A stretch of DNA of 64,000 bases from Metabacillus litoralis (GTDB taxonomy: Bacteria; Bacillota; Bacilli; Bacillales; Bacillaceae), in contig NZ_VOQF01000005.1 in assembly GCF_007994985.1 (NCBI RefSeq), forward strand, positions 186,001-250,000, written 5' to 3'. Below, piece by piece: positions 60,501 through 64,000 of the stretch. A program made the translations under genes and the position numbers. Positions within the stretch are counted from its first letter, which is position 1; the number at the start of each line of letters is the position of its first letter. The notes under the pieces were generated by a model that did no database searches, was not told the DNA's origin, and saw nothing but the letters and a program-made list of their open reading frames with translations.

Positions 60501-61606
60501 ACTTACAATTTATGTTAGGTAACGTTGAAGGTCAAGCGATTGAGGGATCACATGAAGTATTTATTGATAATGTTCGCCTGGAAGTAAAGGATCAAGGGAA
60601 AAAATACTTTCCATTACAAAATGGAGATTTTTCAACAGGATTATCTAACTGGGGCAAACACGTTCAAGGAGAGCATGATGGATCAAGCTCAAGTGCATCG
60701 TTGGAAGAAGAGAATGGTGCAGCGAAATTATCCATTGCAAATGTAGGACAAAACCCTTGGGATGTACAACTATTCCAATCAGAGCTTTCATTAGATCAGG
60801 GTCAAACTTATGTTGTAGAGTTTGATGCTAAATCATCTATCGATCGAAAGCTGGAAGTGGTGGTCGATAACGGAGCTCCTAGCTATCAGAGATTCTTCCA
60901 GAAGATTGTCTCGTTAACGGACACTTTTAAAACTTATTCTTTTGAATTTACTATGACGGCAGAAGATGTTACGAACCTGCAGTTCTTAGTAGGAAATGTT
61001 GATGCTCAAGGTATTTCTAGTGCGCATGATGTTGTGATTGATAATGTAAAACTAGAGGTGAAAGGTTCAAGAGAAGAGTTATCTGGACCGATAAATCCTG
61101 AAGAACCACCGGTAGATCCAAAAGACCCGGTAGATGAGAGTGTCGTACCAGAAAATAAAGATTCATTTGAATACAAAGCAGATAAAAAGCTATACGTGTT
61201 AAAACAATCTGCTAAAGCGATAACATTTACTAAAGATCTATTAAAACAATTGGAAGAAGGCTCTTCTATTGAAATTTCTAATGAAAAAATTAGAGCAGTA
61301 ATTCCAACAAACCTTTTAGTAGGAAATACAGACTTAACATTTAACTTTGGTGATGTATCTGAAGACATCAAGAGTAAAAATGGAGACGCAGTTTCTGAAA
61401 TGTATAACTTTACAATCACAGGTGAGGATGGAACTAAAATAACAAACTTTGGTAACAATAAAGTTGAACTTATCTTCTCTGTGAATTTGGATGATGTAAA
61501 AAATGTGAAAGATTTACAAGTAATATTTATCGATTCAGATGGAAACAAATCTGATGAACAGATTGAAACAACTTTTGATGAAGTAAAAAAAAGAAGCATC
61601 AGCTAA
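57572..61606 (+). CDS. Giant secreted GH16 beta-glucanase (laminarinase type), ends at a frameshift
   Basis: 1344 residues in the open frame. Signal peptide about residues 12-38 (KKSFYGFLVLLLFISNVAFI). Next is a carbohydrate-binding-like module (about 45-195), a Q/P/T linker, and a GH16 catalytic domain (about 220-490) with catalytic E359 and E364 in GEIDIMEAGG. Four more beta-sandwich modules of the CBM4/9 type follow (about 510-1165); the last two are a clear tandem duplication (VKHVQGEHDGS, GKHVQGEHDGS). The segment after them is cut by a frameshift at an A8 tract (61585-61592), beyond which the LPXTG tail continues. The GEIDIMEA motif suggests laminarin or lichenan as substrate. The TTG at 57572 follows GGGGAGGGG; ATGs at 57593 and 57599 are alternatives. 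Confidence 0.88.
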   Translation: MVTQLRKMQMVKKSFYGFLVLLLFISNVAFIPNVKATEVEWTETGDNLLVEGDFTSTTEFGNPDQLINGWNVYSQGANEQWAGLANFTVNEGVLQTSIQQVGWEWWHIQLFQDVALQAGKYKLQFDMSSEVERPVYVQLDDQVAEKQFTVTEDTQTYEMLLDVTSEGDHRFMFGFGRTASDIEPSVPYNITLDNVKLVKVEQAVLVQPEQQPEQQPATPTEGDTESETADSQWNLVWEDTFDGNELDTTKWNYDLGNGFTGSDGTYVSGWGNEELEFYQEENVNVEDGKLVIEAREEPVSDTHGTYDYTSGKIHTKGKFSQKYGKFEAKIKLPEGQGYWPAFWMMPQDDVYGGWAASGEIDIMEAGGSDISAIGGAIHYGSQWPNNTYTAKDYHFPEGQDITGYNVYSVEWEPGEIRWYVNGELFQTLNNWNSTNSANSTKYSYPAPFDQEFYLILNLAIGGWYDGKPGSETVFPGKMEVEYVKAYEKDAYAEPVEPSFDAEELPEGSKEAINGNYVYDRNFQEGITSITNGEDVANKWSQDYWNLVYLDNFNGSAKASVEQIGDSSFAKVDIANAGSQPYSVQLIQNVTIGKGRWYKLSFDAKSTANRNLNVKIGGGEARGYSAYSPSKDFELSKEMETYEITFQMQDETDPLARLELNMGLDPNSVWVGNVVLEETEAQDPYNENAPKTPLANGNHIYNGTFDQGRMDRMTYWNVETTGAEATAAVPENNRMLAVDISNGGESTDSIKVIQKGINLLSNDEYKLTFNSKSDVERTINVGVVSEDGTVKFAEEQIALTNTMDEKEMTFTMANVSDAAGQLVFYLGNDDSNVYLDDVKLVRLTNNNAGLSFDEIFPLKNGDFSNGLTKWVKHVQGEHDGSNSNAKLEDVDGAAKLTVNAVGTNPWDVQLFQPELSLKQGETYIVEFDAKSTIDRKLEVALDNGAPEYKRFFNEIVNLTDSYGTYSFEFEMTQDDSTNLQFMLGNVEGQAIEGSHEVFIDNVRLEVKDQGKKYFPLQNGDFSTGLSNWGKHVQGEHDGSSSSASLEEENGAAKLSIANVGQNPWDVQLFQSELSLDQGQTYVVEFDAKSSIDRKLEVVVDNGAPSYQRFFQKIVSLTDTFKTYSFEFTMTAEDVTNLQFLVGNVDAQGISSAHDVVIDNVKLEVKGSREELSGPINPEEPPVDPKDPVDESVVPENKDSFEYKADKKLYVLKQSAKAITFTKDLLKQLEEGSSIEISNEKIRAVIPTNLLVGNTDLTFNFGDVSEDIKSKNGDAVSEMYNFTITGEDGTKITNFGNNKVELIFSVNLDDVKNVKDLQVIFIDSDGNKSDEQIETTFDEVKKRSIS

Positions 61607-62003
61607 AGTTTCTCACTTTAGTACGTATGGAGTATTTGAAATTGCTTCGGATGGACCAGGAGATGGAAGTGAGCAACCAGGAGATGGAAGTGAGCAACCA
61701 GGAGATGGAAGTGAGCAACCAGGAGATGGAAGTGAGCAACCAGGAGACGGAAGCGAGCAACCAGGAGACGGAAGTGAGCAACCAGGAAACGGAAGCGATC
61801 AACCAGGAGATGGAAGTGAGCAACCAGGAGATGGAAGCGAGCAATCAGAAGATGGTACTAAGACTCCAACTGTAAGTAAAGAAAAAAATAATAAAAACCA
61901 ATTACCAGAAACAGCAACTGCATCTTATAATGCACTTCTAGTAGGATCACTACTACTGTTAATTGGTGGAACGATTTACCTTAAAAGAAGAAGAGTAGAG
62001 TAG
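61593..62003 (+). pseudogene. Out-of-frame C-terminal tail of the glucanase (repeat and LPXTG anchor)
   Basis: In the next frame, directly after the A8 tract, translation continues as EASAKVSHFSTYGVFEIAS, then nine copies of G-D-G-S-E-Q-P, a short spacer, and a sortase signal. The signal is LPETA, a hydrophobic stretch (ALLVGSLLLLIGGTIYL) and KRRRVE before the stop. This is the natural cell-wall anchoring end of the protein encoded upstream; there is no own start or ribosome site. With one A removed the whole product is 1476 residues. Confidence 0.88.
61659..61847 (+). repeat. 21-bp tandem repeat, nine units
   Basis: Nine head-to-tail copies of GGAGATGGAAGTGAGCAACCA with few changes (unit 7 reads GNGSDQP, unit 9 GDGSEQS). 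It codes the flexible wall-spanning stalk GDGSEQP. The copy number is likely to vary between strains. Confidence 0.93.
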
Positions 62004-62108
62004 GGGAATTGATTCCGCAAGATTATCGTTTCGTATTTTTGAATGTACAGTATCTGTATCTTGTCGGAATCACCTTGCAACTCATTTTAAGTATTTTTAC
62101 GAGTGATA

Positions 62109-62142
62109 TTTTATCTATCAACATTTAAGTAGATAGATAAAA
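62109..62142 (+). promoter_or_regulatory. Hairpin before the binding-protein gene
   Basis: TTTTATCTATC pairs perfectly with GATAGATAAAA over a 12-base loop. There is no T run after it, so it is more likely an RNA-stability or operator structure than a terminator. Confidence 0.5.
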
Positions 62143-62181
62143 TTTACTAATAGATTTATAAAAAAATTAGGGGGAACAACA

Positions 62182-63474
62182 ATGAGTAAGATGAAAAAAA
62201 TATTTTCAATAGGTTTACTTTTCACTCTAGTATTTACATTAGTTGCTTGTAATGGAAAAGAAGACAAAGCAGGAACAACAGATGCTGGAGATGAAAAAGT
62301 TACGTTAAATTTTTGGGGCTTTGGTGCAACTGGATATGAAGAGCTAGTAAAAGAATATATGGAAGAAAATCCAAATGTAACAATTAAATTCAAAACATCT
62401 GAGAATGCTGAGCATCATGATGCATTGTTTACAGCTCTTTCAGCAGGTAGCGGTGCTCCTGATATTGCGATGTTAGAAGTTGATCAGTTAGATCGTTTTA
62501 AGAAAGCAGAAGATCGTTTTGTAAACTTGTATGATGTAGGTGCAAAAGATGTTCAAGATCAATATTTAGATTGGAAATGGAATGGTGGACAAAACACAGC
62601 TGGAGATTTCTTAATTGGATTACCAACTGATATTGGTCCTAAAGCGTTATATTATCGTACAGATGTGTTTGAAGCAGCTGGATTACCAACTGATCCTGCT
62701 GAAGTTGAAGCATTAATTAATTCTCCTGAAGCCTTTAAGGATGCGGGTATTCAAGTGAAAGAAAAAACTGGAAAACCATTTGTGGATAGCATGGAAATGG
62801 CGTACAGAGCTTACTTGGATGCTGCTAATGAATCACATTTAAACCCTGAAGGTGAACTTTTACTTGAGAATGAAGGAAATGCAGTTAAGCAAGCGTATGA
62901 TTTCGCTGTTGATTTAAATGCAGCAGGTTTAGTTGGAAAGTTTGAAATGTGGACACCTGAGTGGGCAAATGCAGTAAATAATGGTGATTTTGCAGTTGAA
63001 TTAGGTGCTGGCTGGTTAAAAGGCTGGATGGAAGGAAATGCTCCAGATGCTTCTGGTAACTTTAAAGTTGCAACATTACCAACTGAGTTTGCTGCAAACT
63101 GGGGAGGATCATATTTAGCTATTCCAGCTGAAACTGAAAATTCTCAAGCTGCGTTTGATTTTATTAAGTGGTTAACATCACCTGAAAATCAATTATCATC
63201 ATTCCAAACGAATGGTTTATTCCCATCTGCTCCTGCAGTATATGAGATGGAAGAATTCAAAACAAGTGAAGATAAATTCTTTGGCGGTCAAGTAACTTCT
63301 GTTGTATTTGCTGAAGCAGCTAAAGATATTAATGGTGCTGTGTACAAAGGTGAAAAATATGTTCCTGTAAATAACGAGATTTTAAATGCATTAAGGAATG
63401 TACAAGAAGGTGCTGACCCTAAAGAAGAATGGGAAGCAGCAGTTAAGCGTGCGAAAGACTTAGTAAGTCGTTAA
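62182..63474 (+). CDS. ABC transporter sugar-binding lipoprotein
   Basis: 430 residues. The lipoprotein signal peptide ends in the lipobox LVAC (Cys about residue 23), so the protein is anchored to the outer face of the membrane by Lgt. The rest is the extracellular solute-binding family 1 fold (MalE/MsmE type) with LNFWGFGATGYEELVKEY near the start, the GAPDIAMLEVDQL segment and the typical AAFDFIKWLTSPENQ end. AGGGGG precedes the ATG. Position between the glucanase and a permease gene indicates uptake of beta-glucan oligosaccharides. The ligand is inferred. Confidence 0.93.
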   Translation: MSKMKKIFSIGLLFTLVFTLVACNGKEDKAGTTDAGDEKVTLNFWGFGATGYEELVKEYMEENPNVTIKFKTSENAEHHDALFTALSAGSGAPDIAMLEVDQLDRFKKAEDRFVNLYDVGAKDVQDQYLDWKWNGGQNTAGDFLIGLPTDIGPKALYYRTDVFEAAGLPTDPAEVEALINSPEAFKDAGIQVKEKTGKPFVDSMEMAYRAYLDAANESHLNPEGELLLENEGNAVKQAYDFAVDLNAAGLVGKFEMWTPEWANAVNNGDFAVELGAGWLKGWMEGNAPDASGNFKVATLPTEFAANWGGSYLAIPAETENSQAAFDFIKWLTSPENQLSSFQTNGLFPSAPAVYEMEEFKTSEDKFFGGQVTSVVFAEAAKDINGAVYKGEKYVPVNNEILNALRNVQEGADPKEEWEAAVKRAKDLVSR

Positions 63475-63489
63475 TAATGGTAACAGCTT

Positions 63490-63527
63490 GAATATGGTGT
63501 TCTTTTAGAACACCATATTCAGTTTTT
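63490..63527 (+). terminator. Hairpin between binding protein and permease
   Basis: A 14-base perfect stem (GAATATGGTGTTCT / AGAACACCATATTC) is followed by AGTTTTT. It probably stops or stabilises part of the transcripts, so that more binding protein than permease is made, as is common in such operons. Confidence 0.75.
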
Positions 63528-63548
63528 ACTTAGAAACGGGGAGTAGAA

Positions 63549-64000
63549 ATGATTTCTCTTAAACAAAGCAAAAACAGTAAGAAAACGGCTATATCTGAAG
63601 AAAAAAAGGATATGATTTCAGGTTATGTTTACATCGCTCCATTTTTCATTATCTTTGCATTAGTAGGTCTATATCCTGCTCTTTATAGTATATTTTTAGC
63701 TTTCCAAAAGTGGGATGGCTTAAGTCCGAAGGTGTTCGTAGGGTTGGATAACTTTAGAGTAGTTTTGCAAGATCCACTGTTTTGGAAGTCGCTTTATAAC
63801 ACGATTATTATGGGTTTAATGGGAACTGCACCACAACTAGTGATTGGGATCATCTTAGCCTTCTTATTGAATCTATCGTTTCTCCGTTTTAAACAATTCT
63901 TCAGAGTAACGATCTTCATGCCATATATTACGTCAATGGTTGCGGTAGCACTTATCTTCAGTGTGCTTTTTAGCAATCACGAATCTTCATTGGCAAACTA
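63549..64000 (+). CDS. ABC transporter sugar permease, MalF type (3' end outside window)
   Basis: The frame is open from the ATG at 63549 to the window edge (150 codons). A cytoplasmic N-terminal stretch (KQSKNSKKTAISEEKKD) is followed by a first helix (YVYIAPFFIIFALVGLYPAL) and the phrase FVGLDNFRVVLQDPLFWKSL, typical of MalF/LacF/MsmF permeases. Further helices begin MGTAPQLVIGIILAFLL and VTIFMPYITSMVAVALIF. GGGGAG precedes the ATG. A second permease gene would be expected just beyond the edge. Confidence 0.92.
   Translation, partial: MISLKQSKNSKKTAISEEKKDMISGYVYIAPFFIIFALVGLYPALYSIFLAFQKWDGLSPKVFVGLDNFRVVLQDPLFWKSLYNTIIMGLMGTAPQLVIGIILAFLLNLSFLRFKQFFRVTIFMPYITSMVAVALIFSVLFSNHESSLAN

Noticed and set aside
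61599-61844. Antisense 81-codon repetitive frame (SWLLTSI repeats)
   Set aside because: It is the complement of the 21-bp GDGSEQP repeat.

Overview
This window is chromosomal DNA from a low-GC, endospore-forming Bacillaceae (Bacillus/Metabacillus type). The gene order csbA-uvrB-uvrA, yvlABCD, hprK-lgt-yvoD-ppaX-yvoF, hisZGDBHAFI, trxB-yvcI-rapZ-yvcK-whiA-crh, clpP, rpoN(sigL), cggR-gapA-pgk-tpiA-gpmI-eno, secG-est-rnr-smpB-ssrA closely follows Bacillus subtilis. The regulators are also Bacillus-like: a LexA box (CGAAC-N4-GTTCG), a CtsR box, a CggR operator, a CcpA cre site and the HPr paralogue Crh. The species cannot be fixed from the sequence alone.

Layout. 1-7.0 kb: end of an acetyltransferase, csbA, LexA-controlled uvrBA, and a tandem-GNAT protein. 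7.4-11.2 kb: an ECF sigma factor with a DUF4030-type membrane partner, divergent from yvlABCD, whose promoter is ECF/SigW-like. 11.3-13.9 kb: a secreted metallophosphoesterase and a cell-wall amidase facing each other across a mobile-looking insert. 14.4-18.6 kb: the hprK-lgt operon. 19.3-25.8 kb: the complete histidine operon with the HisZ + short HisG system. 26-34.5 kb: DUF3231 and TPR proteins, trxB, and the rapZ-yvcK-whiA-crh cluster. 34.8-47.3 kb: clpP, tRNA-Arg, rpoN, the CggR-controlled lower glycolysis genes, a NERD-nuclease gene and secG. 47.5-53.2 kb: est, rnr, a DUF2383 protein, and trans-translation (smpB, ssrA). 54-64 kb: an accessory region with a ZIP metal transporter, gene remnants, and a beta-glucan utilisation locus made of a LacI-family regulator, a very large GH16 glucanase, a sugar-binding lipoprotein and the start of an ABC permease.

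The most unusual parts are: (1) the tmRNA gene is interrupted in its T-loop by a 270-nt group I intron, and a nonsense-disrupted LAGLIDADG endonuclease lies just downstream on the opposite strand; (2) four short arrays with an exact 20-bp period and a common leader each sit, co-oriented, just 3' of a gene, and two of them bracket the NERD gene; (3) there are five copies of a GC-rich ~130-bp element and two full plus one divergent copy of another hairpin element whose stems change by compensatory substitutions; (4) there is a ~165-bp MITE-like family with 6-bp target duplications, one copy inside the glycolytic operon; (5) the giant GH16 glucanase is cut off from its repeat/LPXTG wall anchor by one extra A in an A8 tract.

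These readings come from inspection only. Domain names are by recognition, and no search, folding or alignment program was run.
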